Source: a virus
DNA: 34,415 nucleotides
Reading direction: 5' to 3' (one strand)
IMG/VR virus record: IMGVR_UViG_3300028394_000194
Span: 1-34,415 of that record
Shown piece by piece: positions 6,745-15,460 of the stretch (positions are counted from its first letter, which is position 1; each line of letters starts with the position of its first letter). The position numbers and the translations under genes are program-made. The notes under the pieces were generated by a model. The model searched no databases. It saw nothing but the letters and a program-made list of their open reading frames with translations, and had not been told where the DNA came from.

Positions 6745-8754
6745 ATGGCAGCAGCAGAGCAAAAAAAGTCGTATGCTGTCGTCAAGAACTTCACTAGCCT
6801 AAACACAAAGGCTAATAGAACGGCGATAAAAGAAGATGAATTTGCATGGATTGAGAATGCCATGCCGATTGGTCACGGCAACATCAAAGTTATTCCCGCT
6901 CAATCTACCGTCAAAGATGCTAGCAACAACGTTATAGCTTTTGCCAACACGGTCAGCTTTCTTACCTCTGCCAACATTGATGTCAATGATTACATTCTTG
7001 GATTTGAGGCTAACGGCAGGGCGCAGTACGTCAAGCTAGACACTAGCGGTACTGCCAACATAGGCAATGTAGCCGCTGCGGGTACGTTCTCTTCTGGCAA
7101 TGTATCTGCCGCCCAATACAAGAACCAGCGCGTCATCATTGGTGACCCAGACAAGGGATTGTTTACTTGGGATGGAGCCAATGTCTCCAGCATAGGCGCT
7201 GTAGGATTTATAGGCGTTAGAAGTGCTGGTGCTGGATATACCTCAACCCCTAGCGTTATCCTTTCTGCCCCACAAGAGACTACTGGCAACGTACAGGCAA
7301 CAGCCGTAGCTACTGTCTTAGCAAATGTAATAAGCAGTATTACCCTCACAAACGCTGGTCAAGGCTATACGCTACCTCCTACCGTAACTATTTCTGGTGG
7401 TGGCGCGTCTGTTGGCGCTACCGCTATTGCTTCCCTTGTTACATTCAAGACAGGCACTGTGTCTGTGGTGATAAACACATCTGGCACGGGCTACACCAAC
7501 TCTGCTAACGTCACAGTCACTATTGGAGATGTAACCGGCTGGACAACACGGGCAACTGCTAACGCTATTGTCAGCGGCGGTCAAATTACCCAGATTTTGA
7601 TGTCTAACCCCGGCGCTGGATACACCTCTACGTCCAATGTGACGGTAGCTATTTCTGACAGCAGCGGCACACCCGGTTCTGGCGCTACTGCTACAGGAGT
7701 AATCAACCTTGACCAGATAGTTGATGTTGCTACTTTTTCTGGCAGGGCATGGGTGGCGGCTGGACGTACTGTGTATTACTCTGCGGCTGGAAGCTACAGT
7801 GACTTTACTTCTGTTTCTGCTGGCGCTCTGACCCTCACAGACTCTACGCTGCACGGCAACATTAAAGGCTTGCTCTCTGCTAACAACTTCCTGTACATCT
7901 TTGGTGATGACAGTATCAACGTGTTTTCGGATTTACGGGTTACCACTAGCGGCGCAACCTTGTTTACCAACACCAACGTCAGCGCCAGCGTAGGCACAAA
8001 ACGTATATACGCTATCTTCCCGTATTTCCGTTCTGTCCTGTTCATGAACGATTACGGCATCTACGCTCTGGTTGGCTCTACTACCAGCAAGATTTCTGAC
8101 CAGCTAGACGGTGTTTTCCCATACATAGATTTCACAAAGCCGGTGTCTGCCGGTCAAGTTCTGCTAAACAACATTCTGTGTGCAGCCTTTTCTTTTACCT
8201 ACAATGACCCAATTCTTGGCGCTCGTGCTATACAAGCGGTGTTCTTTGAGAAGAAGTGGTTCATCTCTAGCCAAGGAAGCCTGACCTACATTACGTCCGT
8301 TCCCTTGTCTGGCCTGATTAATTTGTACGGCACTACCGGCACAGACCTATACCGGCTCTATAGTGATGCCACTGGAAATGTGTCTAGCACCATCCGCACG
8401 GCCTTGATGCCTATGGGTGACCCCATCCGTACCAAACAGGCTCTGAAGTTTGGCATAGAGGCTACGCTTAACAATGCCTCTACCATTAGCGTAACGGTGG
8501 ACAGTGAGGCTGGTTCTAGCCCTGTTTACACGCTAGACAATGCGGTTGTTTGGTATAACAATAGCATTGCAGCTATCCCTTGGAAAAACAACAGCAATAA
8601 CACTATTGGGTGGATTACGTCCAATGGTTATGCCCTGTACAAGAGTGACGCGCAGCAATACGGTAAGTATCTAGGTTTGACTATCACAAGCAATAGCGCA
8701 GGCTTTGTGTACAACACGTTTGAGTTTGAACATGAATTGAGAGTGAGGTTCTAA
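6745..8754 (+). CDS. Tail nozzle-like protein with 43-residue repeats
   Basis: 669 residues, beta-rich throughout. The N terminus (NFTSLNTKANRTAIKEDEF, about 15-33) matches the typical beginning of short-tail nozzle/stabilisation proteins, and the second half (about 330-669) has the many short strands of a propeller-like tail protein. Inserted at about residues 160-320 are four copies of a G-x-G-Y-T motif (at 162, 205, 247, 290), each followed by a valine/isoleucine strand, giving a regular 42-43 residue period. Such repeats occur in bacterial and phage surface proteins and are probably a peripheral domain. No clear ribosome site before the ATG, two bases after the adaptor stop, so translation is probably coupled. 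Confidence 0.7.
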   Translation: MAAAEQKKSYAVVKNFTSLNTKANRTAIKEDEFAWIENAMPIGHGNIKVIPAQSTVKDASNNVIAFANTVSFLTSANIDVNDYILGFEANGRAQYVKLDTSGTANIGNVAAAGTFSSGNVSAAQYKNQRVIIGDPDKGLFTWDGANVSSIGAVGFIGVRSAGAGYTSTPSVILSAPQETTGNVQATAVATVLANVISSITLTNAGQGYTLPPTVTISGGGASVGATAIASLVTFKTGTVSVVINTSGTGYTNSANVTVTIGDVTGWTTRATANAIVSGGQITQILMSNPGAGYTSTSNVTVAISDSSGTPGSGATATGVINLDQIVDVATFSGRAWVAAGRTVYYSAAGSYSDFTSVSAGALTLTDSTLHGNIKGLLSANNFLYIFGDDSINVFSDLRVTTSGATLFTNTNVSASVGTKRIYAIFPYFRSVLFMNDYGIYALVGSTTSKISDQLDGVFPYIDFTKPVSAGQVLLNNILCAAFSFTYNDPILGARAIQAVFFEKKWFISSQGSLTYITSVPLSGLINLYGTTGTDLYRLYSDATGNVSSTIRTALMPMGDPIRTKQALKFGIEATLNNASTISVTVDSEAGSSPVYTLDNAVVWYNNSIAAIPWKNNSNNTIGWITSNGYALYKSDAQQYGKYLGLTITSNSAGFVYNTFEFEHELRVRF

Positions 8755-10110
8755 ATGGCAGTCCCATATACATTCGGCACGGCAACGGCATCTATTCCGT
8801 TGTCGCAGCTTGACAGCAACTTTGCTACCGTCATTACGTTAGGCAACACGGCTATCCAGTTGGGTAACACCGTGACTACGCTTAACAACATGACGCTGGC
8901 TAATGTCACTATTAGTAGCGGCAATGTTACGTTAACAAACGTAGCGGTCACTACTGCTAACGTGACTACAGCAAACATAACTACTGCTGTTATTGGTACT
9001 GCAACAATTACTACGTCAACAATTACAAGTTCGAATGTAACCACTGCAAACATTACCACTGCAAACATTACTACTGACAACATTACTAGCGGCACTGTAT
9101 CCACAAGCCTTACGTTGTCATACGGAACAGCCAATGCAGTAGCGTATCTCAACGGCAGCAAGGTAGTTACTACTGGTAGTGCGTTAACTTTTGACGGAAC
9201 TAACTTTGCTACTACCGGCACGGCAACGGCAACAAAACTTATTCCTACTGGAACAAGCGTAACTGGTAATGGTATGTACTTGCCTGCCACTAATGCAGTG
9301 GGTATCTCTACTAATGGAACAAACGCTGTCTATATAGACGCAAGCCAGAACGTGGGGATAGGAATTGTACCTAGCGCGTGGTCAGTTATAAAGCCAGTTC
9401 AAGTTGGATATGCAGCACTTGGGGCTTATTTAACTAACTTGTATTCAACTATAAACACATACTTTGATGGTTCAAATTGGAAATATATAACCACTGACTA
9501 TGCTTGCCGATACCAACAATCTTCGGGGCAGCATCAATGGTACACAGCACCATCTGGAACAGCGGGTAATACAGCAACGTTTACCCAAGTAATGACCCTT
9601 GATAACAGCGGTAACTTGCTGGTGGGGACTACGACAGTAGTTAATACTGGGAAAGTAATAAGTGCTTTTAATGGTTCTTCCGCTGTTGGTTTTGTTGCTA
9701 ACGACACTGCTTCTGCATCAGGCGGCGTATATTATGGATGTTCTCTGAACGGAACTTTTATTGGTAGTGTTCAGCGAGTAGGCGCTACGTCTGCTGTTGT
9801 TTATAACACTACGTCTGACCAAAGATTAAAGTCAAACATTACAGATTCAAATTCGGTTTTACCGACTTTAATGAATGTTAAGGTTCGCCAATACGATTGG
9901 ACTGACGGAGATTTTCATCAAGAATATGGTTTTATCGCCCAAGAACTTGAGCCAATTCTGTCTGGTGTAGTAACCAAAGGTAAAACTGATGATGATATGT
10001 GGCAGTTGGACTATTCACGTTTGACACCGCATTTAGTCAAAGCAATTCAAGAACAACAAGCCCTAATCACATCCCTGACTGACCGTATCGCAGCACTGGA
10101 GGCAGCATGA
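8755..10110 (+). CDS. Tail fibre/spike with C-terminal S74 chaperone domain
   Basis: 451 residues. The N-terminal part (YTFGTATASIPLSQLDSNFA at 4-23) is the attachment-type start common in tail fibres. It is followed by Asn/Thr/Ala-rich repeats of the type TTANITT (about 60-120), likely a beta-helical shaft. The C-terminal about 100 residues are a peptidase S74 intramolecular chaperone: the Ser-Lys pair is S354 and K359 in SDQRLKSNI, followed by YGFIAQELEPIL and a terminal coiled coil. In this family the domain assists trimerisation and then cleaves itself off before the catalytic serine. The stop overlaps the next start (ATGA). It is probably the main receptor-binding protein. Confidence 0.85.
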   Translation: MAVPYTFGTATASIPLSQLDSNFATVITLGNTAIQLGNTVTTLNNMTLANVTISSGNVTLTNVAVTTANVTTANITTAVIGTATITTSTITSSNVTTANITTANITTDNITSGTVSTSLTLSYGTANAVAYLNGSKVVTTGSALTFDGTNFATTGTATATKLIPTGTSVTGNGMYLPATNAVGISTNGTNAVYIDASQNVGIGIVPSAWSVIKPVQVGYAALGAYLTNLYSTINTYFDGSNWKYITTDYACRYQQSSGQHQWYTAPSGTAGNTATFTQVMTLDNSGNLLVGTTTVVNTGKVISAFNGSSAVGFVANDTASASGGVYYGCSLNGTFIGSVQRVGATSAVVYNTTSDQRLKSNITDSNSVLPTLMNVKVRQYDWTDGDFHQEYGFIAQELEPILSGVVTKGKTDDDMWQLDYSRLTPHLVKAIQEQQALITSLTDRIAALEAA

Positions 10111-10436
10111 ACACTACATGGACAATTGAACAAATGAAATGCCTTCCTCAAACAGAAGGCAAGACCAGTGTTGTTACAGAGGTTCACTGGATATGTTCTG
10201 TTGAGCAAGAACAGGATGACCAAACTTATTCTGTTTCTGATTTTGGTGTATGTGAGTTTGTCTATAAAGGCGGTAATTTTGTAGAGTACAAAGACCTTAC
10301 TCCTGATGACGTACTTGCTTGGGTGTGGTCTAGCGGTGTAGAGAAAAGTGATGTAGAGGCAAAAGTAAAACTCAAGATTGCTGATTTGATAAACCCGCCT
10401 GTTGTTTCACTGGCACTACCTTGGAGTCAAGCATGA
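10107..10436 (+). CDS. Small conserved phage protein next to the fibre
   Basis: 109 residues; ATGA overlaps at both ends tie it to the fibre before and the small protein after. It starts MNTTWTIEQMKCLPQTEG and continues with VVTEVHWICSVEQ, a start I associate with a small uncharacterised phage family found beside fibre genes (possibly DUF7936; from memory, not checked). Acidic, with no membrane segment. The C-terminal part (SDVEAKVKLKIADLINPP) is helical. It may be an accessory tail-fibre or fibre-assembly protein by location. Confidence 0.65.
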   Translation: MNTTWTIEQMKCLPQTEGKTSVVTEVHWICSVEQEQDDQTYSVSDFGVCEFVYKGGNFVEYKDLTPDDVLAWVWSSGVEKSDVEAKVKLKIADLINPPVVSLALPWSQA

Positions 10437-10765
10437 GCGTAAATGCACCTTTCTGCCCGTCTGGTAACACGGTTGCGTTTACCGCAGCTACTAGCGCACC
10501 TACGCCTGTGCAGGCTTTATCTAGCACGTTAGGCGGTAACCAGTACCGTGTTCTTAACGCAGGCTCTGTAACTGTGTTTATGGGTGTAGGTACTACCTCT
10601 GCACAAGCGGGCAATAGTGCGGCTGCTGTCACCAGTACGGGTAACAGTATTCCTCTACTTGCTGGTACAGATGAAATTCTTACCTTCCAACCCAACGCTT
10701 ACTTCACAGGCCTGACAAGCACTAGCACGGCTGTGGTGTATGTCACGCCGGGAGATGGTAGCTAA
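10433..10765 (+). CDS. Small beta-sandwich-like protein, copy A
   Basis: 110 residues from the ATG at 10433, which overlaps the previous stop in ATGA; a TTG four codons upstream is less likely. Ser/Thr/Ala-rich, low charge, with short strands ending in TAVVYVTPGDGS. The ending, overall length and strand pattern resemble the protein at 19335-19685 (ending CYFTPGEGV), so the two may be divergent paralogues. Probably a virion surface protein. The stop overlaps the next start (TAATG). Confidence 0.65.
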   Translation: MSVNAPFCPSGNTVAFTAATSAPTPVQALSSTLGGNQYRVLNAGSVTVFMGVGTTSAQAGNSAAAVTSTGNSIPLLAGTDEILTFQPNAYFTGLTSTSTAVVYVTPGDGS

Positions 10766-11595
10766 TGTTAAAGACGGTAAGCGGTTTAGGTAATCTTGTT
10801 GGCGCTCTTGTCTATAAAGGGACTTGGGATGCCAGCTCTAACACGCCTACGCTTACCTCCAGTGTTGGAAGCAAAGGTGACTACTACTACGTTTCTGTAG
10901 CGGGTAGCACTAACCTTAACGGCATTACCGATTGGCAAGTAGGTGACCTTGCAGTATTTAACGGTACTGTTTGGCAAAAGATTGACAATACAGATGCAGT
11001 GCAGTCTGTCAATGGTCAGACGGGTATTGTTGTCCTAGATGCCAATAGTGTAGGCGCTACTGCCAACACTACCTATGTCTTATCTAGCGGATTGCTTACT
11101 GGTGGCGGTAGGTTAAATGGCAATGTCACACTAGGTCTTACTAGCGTACCTGTGGCTAACGTGCCGGGTGCTGTGCCTAACACTGTTAACGTCTTAGCCT
11201 CTGGACTTCTTACTGGTGGTGGCCCACTTACCAGCAACGTAACCATAGGACTAACCACTGTTCCTATTGCTAACGTACCTAGCGCAGTACCCAACACAGT
11301 CAACGTGATTGCAGGCGGTCTGCTCACTGGTGGCGGCAACTTGTCTGCTAACGTCACTATTTCACTAGCCAACGTACCCAATGCCAACGTCACAGGCCTT
11401 GGCAACATGGCTTTGCAGAACTCTACCAGTGTGACTATTACTGGTGGCAACATCAACGCACAGACCACAAACTTTACAAGCACTACATCTTCTAGTGCAA
11501 CATTTGCAACGTCTAGTCTTCTGTTAGTGCCTGCTGGATTCTTTAGTGTTGACCTTAACGGCACAGTAGTAAAAGTGCCTTACTACGCTGTTTGA
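10765..11595 (+). CDS. Second tail fibre-like protein with 38-residue repeats
   Basis: 276 residues. The N-terminal domain (VYKGTWDASSNTPTL at about 16-30, then GDYYYVSVAGSTNLNGI) and the linker SVNGQTGIVVLDANSVGA (about 79-96) are typical of phage tail-fibre proteins. Then come three tandem copies of a unit starting GLLTGGG (residues 109, 147, 185) with an exact 38-residue (114-bp) period, each ending in a VPxANVP-type strand. A short C-terminal domain follows. It is probably a trimeric fibre or fibre extension acting with the S74 fibre upstream. The in-phase repeats make length variation by recombination likely. Confidence 0.75.
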   Translation: MLKTVSGLGNLVGALVYKGTWDASSNTPTLTSSVGSKGDYYYVSVAGSTNLNGITDWQVGDLAVFNGTVWQKIDNTDAVQSVNGQTGIVVLDANSVGATANTTYVLSSGLLTGGGRLNGNVTLGLTSVPVANVPGAVPNTVNVLASGLLTGGGPLTSNVTIGLTTVPIANVPSAVPNTVNVIAGGLLTGGGNLSANVTISLANVPNANVTGLGNMALQNSTSVTITGGNINAQTTNFTSTTSSSATFATSSLLLVPAGFFSVDLNGTVVKVPYYAV

Positions 11596-11596
11596 C

Positions 11597-11764
11597 ATGG
11601 AACAAGAACACTCACAGACCTCTTTCTTAGACTTGCTCATTATTTGGGCAGGGACTATTGCAAGTCACTTTACATCTTATGACATGATGGTGTGGGCTAC
11701 GCTTATCTTTACCGTGTTAAAGACATACATCCTTATCCGCAACGAATTCTTTAAGAAAGAGTAG
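11597..11764 (+). CDS. Small membrane protein, possible holin
   Basis: 55 residues, MEQEHSQTSFLDLLIIWAG start. Two hydrophobic stretches (about 10-25 and 31-47) are separated by a short polar turn, with a charged C terminus (RNEFFKKE). This shape fits a class II holin or other small inner-membrane phage protein, but the main lysis block lies 7 kb downstream, so a role in DNA entry or tail biogenesis is equally possible. It starts one base after the fibre stop; the ribosome site is weak. Confidence 0.6.
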   Translation: MEQEHSQTSFLDLLIIWAGTIASHFTSYDMMVWATLIFTVLKTYILIRNEFFKKE

Positions 11765-11779
11765 GGACGGACTATTAAC

Positions 11780-12112
11780 ATGGACGCTTTAAGTTACGTC
11801 AAGTTTGGCGACAAGGATGGACTAGCAGAGATGCTGTTTGAGAACGGTGTGCAGCATCGTCTGTTCCACCAGATTATTACTGATACGGGAGTGACCTACC
11901 CTAAGTATCCTATAACAGATGCCAGCCCCGAAAACCTTGATGACTGGTTGTTTGTGCATAACCAAGAACATGAGTCTCTGGCCTCTATCCTTGCCCTTGA
12001 CAACCCGTTTCAATTGTTAGATGCTGATTGGAACGTAGAAGATGACTTCTATGATTGGCTAGGTGTACACCTATCTATTCACGAACAAATAGCGTCAGCT
12101 TTAGGAGTGTAG
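11780..12112 (+). CDS. Hypothetical acidic protein
   Basis: 110 residues, strongly acidic, rich in Asp, Glu, Leu and His. The middle, DDWLFVHNQEHESLASILAL (about 54-73), and the end, DFYDWLGVHLSIHEQIASAL, show two similar W-[LF]-x-V-H...H-E patterns. The four or more histidines could bind a metal. No family assigned. It is encoded between the tail-fibre block and the first ejection-type protein, so it is probably a tail or ejection accessory protein. AGGGACGG precedes the ATG. Confidence 0.6.
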   Translation: MDALSYVKFGDKDGLAEMLFENGVQHRLFHQIITDTGVTYPKYPITDASPENLDDWLFVHNQEHESLASILALDNPFQLLDADWNVEDDFYDWLGVHLSIHEQIASALGV

Positions 12113-12114
12113 TT

Positions 12115-14454
12115 ATGGCAGGTTTTGCTAACACTGGATACACAGAAGAAGAAATTCAATCTGTTCCCGGTTTGATGAGACAAGTGGAGTTTCTTATGAG
12201 TCTTCCGTCAGGAAGTCCTGCCGGTCTTAAAAAAATAGTTGAAAAAGCAATGGCAGATAAAGCTGCTTATGCACAACAAGAAGCAGCAAGAGAAGCAAAA
12301 AATGCCATAGTAAATGAACAGGTAAAAGCATCAATAGCTGCGGAACCTAGTTTTGCGTCACAAGCACTTCCATTAGTTTTGTCTTTTGTTCTTCCCGGTG
12401 TTGGCTCTGCTATTGCATCAGAACTTGTTAGTGCTGGAGTTATGGCTGCCGGGCCTTTAGCAGAAGCAACAGGACTTGCTATTGCAAACACTGTGTCAGG
12501 AATTGCACAAGGACAAACTCCTGAAAAAGCATTAGCCAACGCTGTTACTAACGCTGCTGTCAATTATGGTTCTATAGAAGTTGCAAAAGTAGTTAATGGA
12601 GTTCTTAGCAGTCCAGCGGTTACAAATGCTATTGTGTCTGCTGGTGCTTCTGCGGTAAAAACTGCTGTTGGTGGTGGTAATGAAGATGATGTAGCAAAAG
12701 CAGCTTTAGCTGGTCTTGTTAGCAGTGGAACAACATCTGCTGTTTCAAATGTTATAAATGCAAGCCCTGATATTGCAAACATTGTTGGCTCTGCTGCTGG
12801 TGGTGCTGTGGCTGGTGGAGAAAAGGGCGCTCTTATGAGCGCGTTCAGTACAGCAGCCGGTCAAGCTGGAGCAGCAGCATCTAAAACTACTCCAGTTGCA
12901 GAAGCGCCTGCTCCTGCTCCTACGCCTGTTGCAGAAGTGCCTATGGACGCACAGGGTGTTCTTGCTGCGTTTAATGAAACAGCAAAAAAAGATTATGTAA
13001 GTTCATCAACAGCGTTTGCTGGTGCAGGAATGATTCCCGCAGCCACAGCAGAAACACAAGCATTGCTTGCTAGACTTGCTTCTACACCAGCAGGACAAAC
13101 TGCTCTCAGAGAAGCTGCAAGTGCAAGTGAAAAAATTAGAACAGCAATAGTTGCTACTGGCATTATGTCTGCTGGCGCTCTCAGTGGTTTTATTGGTGGT
13201 CAACAATTAGTTCCGCAAGCACAAACAGATAAAACAATACAAAACCCTGCTTTTGCTTTAATTCCTACAACTGGTGGTGACCCCGGAACAGCATTAGCAG
13301 CAAGAACATCTTTTGCTGAAACAGACCCTCGCCGTGTTGATACATCTACACAAACACCTCCAGCGCCTACACCTGTAAAAGTTTCAACGCAACGGGTTGC
13401 TCAAAACTTAAACATATCAACAGAAGCAGCCGCTCAATTACAAAACACAAATCCTATTTTATATAGCATGTTTGGTGACACTAGTAATTCTGCTAGTTTT
13501 ACTCCTGCCAACATTGAGACTATGCCTGTCAGAGATAGGTTAATGTTGGAAAACATTGCTTCTGGCGCTGTAAGCCCTACTGGTATAGAGATACCAGCAG
13601 AAACAATAACTGCGGCTGAAACATCTCCTACTGCTGCTGGTGAAAATGTTGTTATTGCTGTAGATGCAAATACTGGCGATGCTCTTATCATAAGTCCTAC
13701 AGGTGTTGTATCAACAGTAAAAGTTGAGCCTGACACTAGGACAGGAACATCTGTTGTTTATGACCCGCAAGCAAGAATAATTATTAACCCGCAGACAAAC
13801 ACAATTACTGCTATTGATACAAACATCACTTCTAGGGTTGACAGCTCTAAAATTAGTGAGGCAATTAATACAGCAACAACAGAAAAGACAAAAACAGCAA
13901 CAGCAACAGATGCTATAGCTGCTCCTGATATAAAAACCAAAACAGCAACAGATACTTTGTCTGGCCCTCTTGTCGAGCCAACTCCTTCTGTTCAGCCTAA
14001 AGCTGGAGAGTCTCTTGCGCCTACAACTCCTACAACAATTCCTGTAACTTCACCTACAGGAACGCCTAGCTTAGTTCCTCCTGTTGCGGCTAAACCTTCT
14101 ACAAAAACACCAAGTTTTACTTTTAAGACTCCATCTGCAACTACTCCCACTACTACTACTCCTACGACTACGACAGAACCTGTTCCTAGTTCTGTTAAAG
14201 AACCTGTAGAGACATCTCTTATAGAAGAGACAGTGCCAGATAAGTTTTACAAACCAAACATAAAAGTGTTTACAAGTAAAACTCCACCAAAAACCCCTGC
14301 TACAACTTCTCCTTTAAGTCAAGCTTTGGGTACTACAACGGGGTTGACAGCATACCGTGGGGCTGGTGAAATTGAAGACCCGTCCACGGGTAAGAAGCGT
14401 AAAAAAGTTTGGAACGAGGAAACCTTGCGTCTTAAAGACGCTTTAGGAGTTTAA
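12115..14454 (+). CDS. Large Ala/Thr-rich ejection-type virion protein
   Basis: 779 residues from the ATG at 12115, chosen because TTAGGAG lies just before it and an upstream TTG lies inside the previous gene. The N-terminal 60 residues are charged and helical. Residues about 80-260 are hydrophobic Ala/Gly/Val-rich helices (ALPLVLSFVLPGVGSAIAS at about 84-102 and later). The C-terminal half is long Thr/Pro-rich low complexity, with TPTTTTPTTTT near 685-700. This build is that of internal virion or pilot proteins that leave the particle and insert in the host envelope to make the DNA channel. Its AT content looks higher than that of the fibre genes. No enzymatic motif found. Confidence 0.6.
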   Translation: MAGFANTGYTEEEIQSVPGLMRQVEFLMSLPSGSPAGLKKIVEKAMADKAAYAQQEAAREAKNAIVNEQVKASIAAEPSFASQALPLVLSFVLPGVGSAIASELVSAGVMAAGPLAEATGLAIANTVSGIAQGQTPEKALANAVTNAAVNYGSIEVAKVVNGVLSSPAVTNAIVSAGASAVKTAVGGGNEDDVAKAALAGLVSSGTTSAVSNVINASPDIANIVGSAAGGAVAGGEKGALMSAFSTAAGQAGAAASKTTPVAEAPAPAPTPVAEVPMDAQGVLAAFNETAKKDYVSSSTAFAGAGMIPAATAETQALLARLASTPAGQTALREAASASEKIRTAIVATGIMSAGALSGFIGGQQLVPQAQTDKTIQNPAFALIPTTGGDPGTALAARTSFAETDPRRVDTSTQTPPAPTPVKVSTQRVAQNLNISTEAAAQLQNTNPILYSMFGDTSNSASFTPANIETMPVRDRLMLENIASGAVSPTGIEIPAETITAAETSPTAAGENVVIAVDANTGDALIISPTGVVSTVKVEPDTRTGTSVVYDPQARIIINPQTNTITAIDTNITSRVDSSKISEAINTATTEKTKTATATDAIAAPDIKTKTATDTLSGPLVEPTPSVQPKAGESLAPTTPTTIPVTSPTGTPSLVPPVAAKPSTKTPSFTFKTPSATTPTTTTPTTTTEPVPSSVKEPVETSLIEETVPDKFYKPNIKVFTSKTPPKTPATTSPLSQALGTTTGLTAYRGAGEIEDPSTGKKRKKVWNEETLRLKDALGV

Positions 14455-14456
14455 TC

Positions 14457-15452
14457 ATGGCATCAGCAGTAAGACAAATTACCAGTGTTGGCGGCGATAT
14501 ACGCAAGATAGCGAGGCTTCTACAAAAGAAAGCCCCGCCCGGTCACATGTTGGCGTATATCAACCAAGAAGAAGCTGACTTACTGAAAGAGCGTGGAGGC
14601 TCTGGTAGGCCACATGCTGACACTGGAGTTCCGTCTTTTGAAGAGGAAGATTTGATTCCTATAGAAACAGCTACTCCTGACCCTACTCCCGCCTCTGTGC
14701 CTGCTGGCCCAGATGTTACTGAATCACCAGACCCGGCAGCAGCACCGTTTTCTACATTTCCCACAGCAGAGGTTGCTACTCCTAGTTCGTATACACCTTC
14801 TTACGGGGCAGAGACTGCTCCTACGTTTCCTACTCAACCTTACTTGTATGGCTCTGATGCTGCAACAAAAACTCAATACGGTGCGTTTGGTGAAACACCT
14901 ACTGCTCCAGTAACCGCAGCAACACCAAAAGACCTTGACTTGTTAGGCAGAGCATCAAAAGCAACAGGATTTAGTGAAGACACCTTAAAGAAGTTAGGCA
15001 TTTCTGGCTTGCAAGGATTGATAGGTGCTTATCAGGCCAACAAAGCACAGCAGGCTGGACAAGCTGGTAAAGAAGAGTTGTCTGCTTTGGCTGCACCTTA
15101 CAAGCAGCAAGCACAGGAAATGATTGGCAAAGCGCAGCGTGGAGAACTAACACCTGTTGCCCAACAACAATTGCAAGCAGTGCAGGCACAGGCAGCGCAG
15201 GGTGCAGAGCGCCGTGGCGGTGTAGGCGCACAGCAGTCTATGGCACAGGTAGAAGCCTTCCGACAACAGTTGTTGCAAGGTCAGTATGACTACGGTCTGA
15301 AGCTGTCTGGCATTGCTGACAACATAATGACTGGTGCTATTAAAGTAGGTATGCAGGCAGACCAGTACGTCAACAACTTAACTAGCAATTACTATAGCAA
15401 CATGGCTAGGATAATGGCTGGTACTCCAGCACCAACTGCACCAACACCTTGA
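14457..15452 (+). CDS. Putative internal virion/ejection protein
   Basis: 331 residues. The N-terminal 45 residues (VGGDIRKIARLLQKKAPPGH then MLAYINQEEADLLKERGG) form a compact region I have seen in phage ejection-type proteins. Residues about 55-155 are Pro/Thr/Ala-rich and disordered. The C-terminal half is Gln/Ala-rich helix (about 175-310), with QQQLQAVQAQAAQGAERRGG a clear example, and ends in Pro-rich APTAPTP. TAGGAG precedes the ATG, two bases after the preceding stop. Together with the three neighbouring large genes it forms the ejection set expected of a short-tailed phage; by order and helix content it is comparable to T7 gp14. Confidence 0.6.
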   Translation: MASAVRQITSVGGDIRKIARLLQKKAPPGHMLAYINQEEADLLKERGGSGRPHADTGVPSFEEEDLIPIETATPDPTPASVPAGPDVTESPDPAAAPFSTFPTAEVATPSSYTPSYGAETAPTFPTQPYLYGSDAATKTQYGAFGETPTAPVTAATPKDLDLLGRASKATGFSEDTLKKLGISGLQGLIGAYQANKAQQAGQAGKEELSALAAPYKQQAQEMIGKAQRGELTPVAQQQLQAVQAQAAQGAERRGGVGAQQSMAQVEAFRQQLLQGQYDYGLKLSGIADNIMTGAIKVGMQADQYVNNLTSNYYSNMARIMAGTPAPTAPTP

Positions 15453-15460
15453 GGTTAATC

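Noticed and set aside
8751-9290. Long Val-rich reading frame on the minus strand within the fibre gene
   Set aside because: It is the shadow of the repetitive Thr/Ala/Asn codons of the fibre, has no ribosome site, and mirrors low complexity.
11073-11564. Long minus-strand reading frame opposite the second fibre
   Set aside because: It arises from the in-frame 114-bp repeats on the other strand; composition is that of a reversed repeat.
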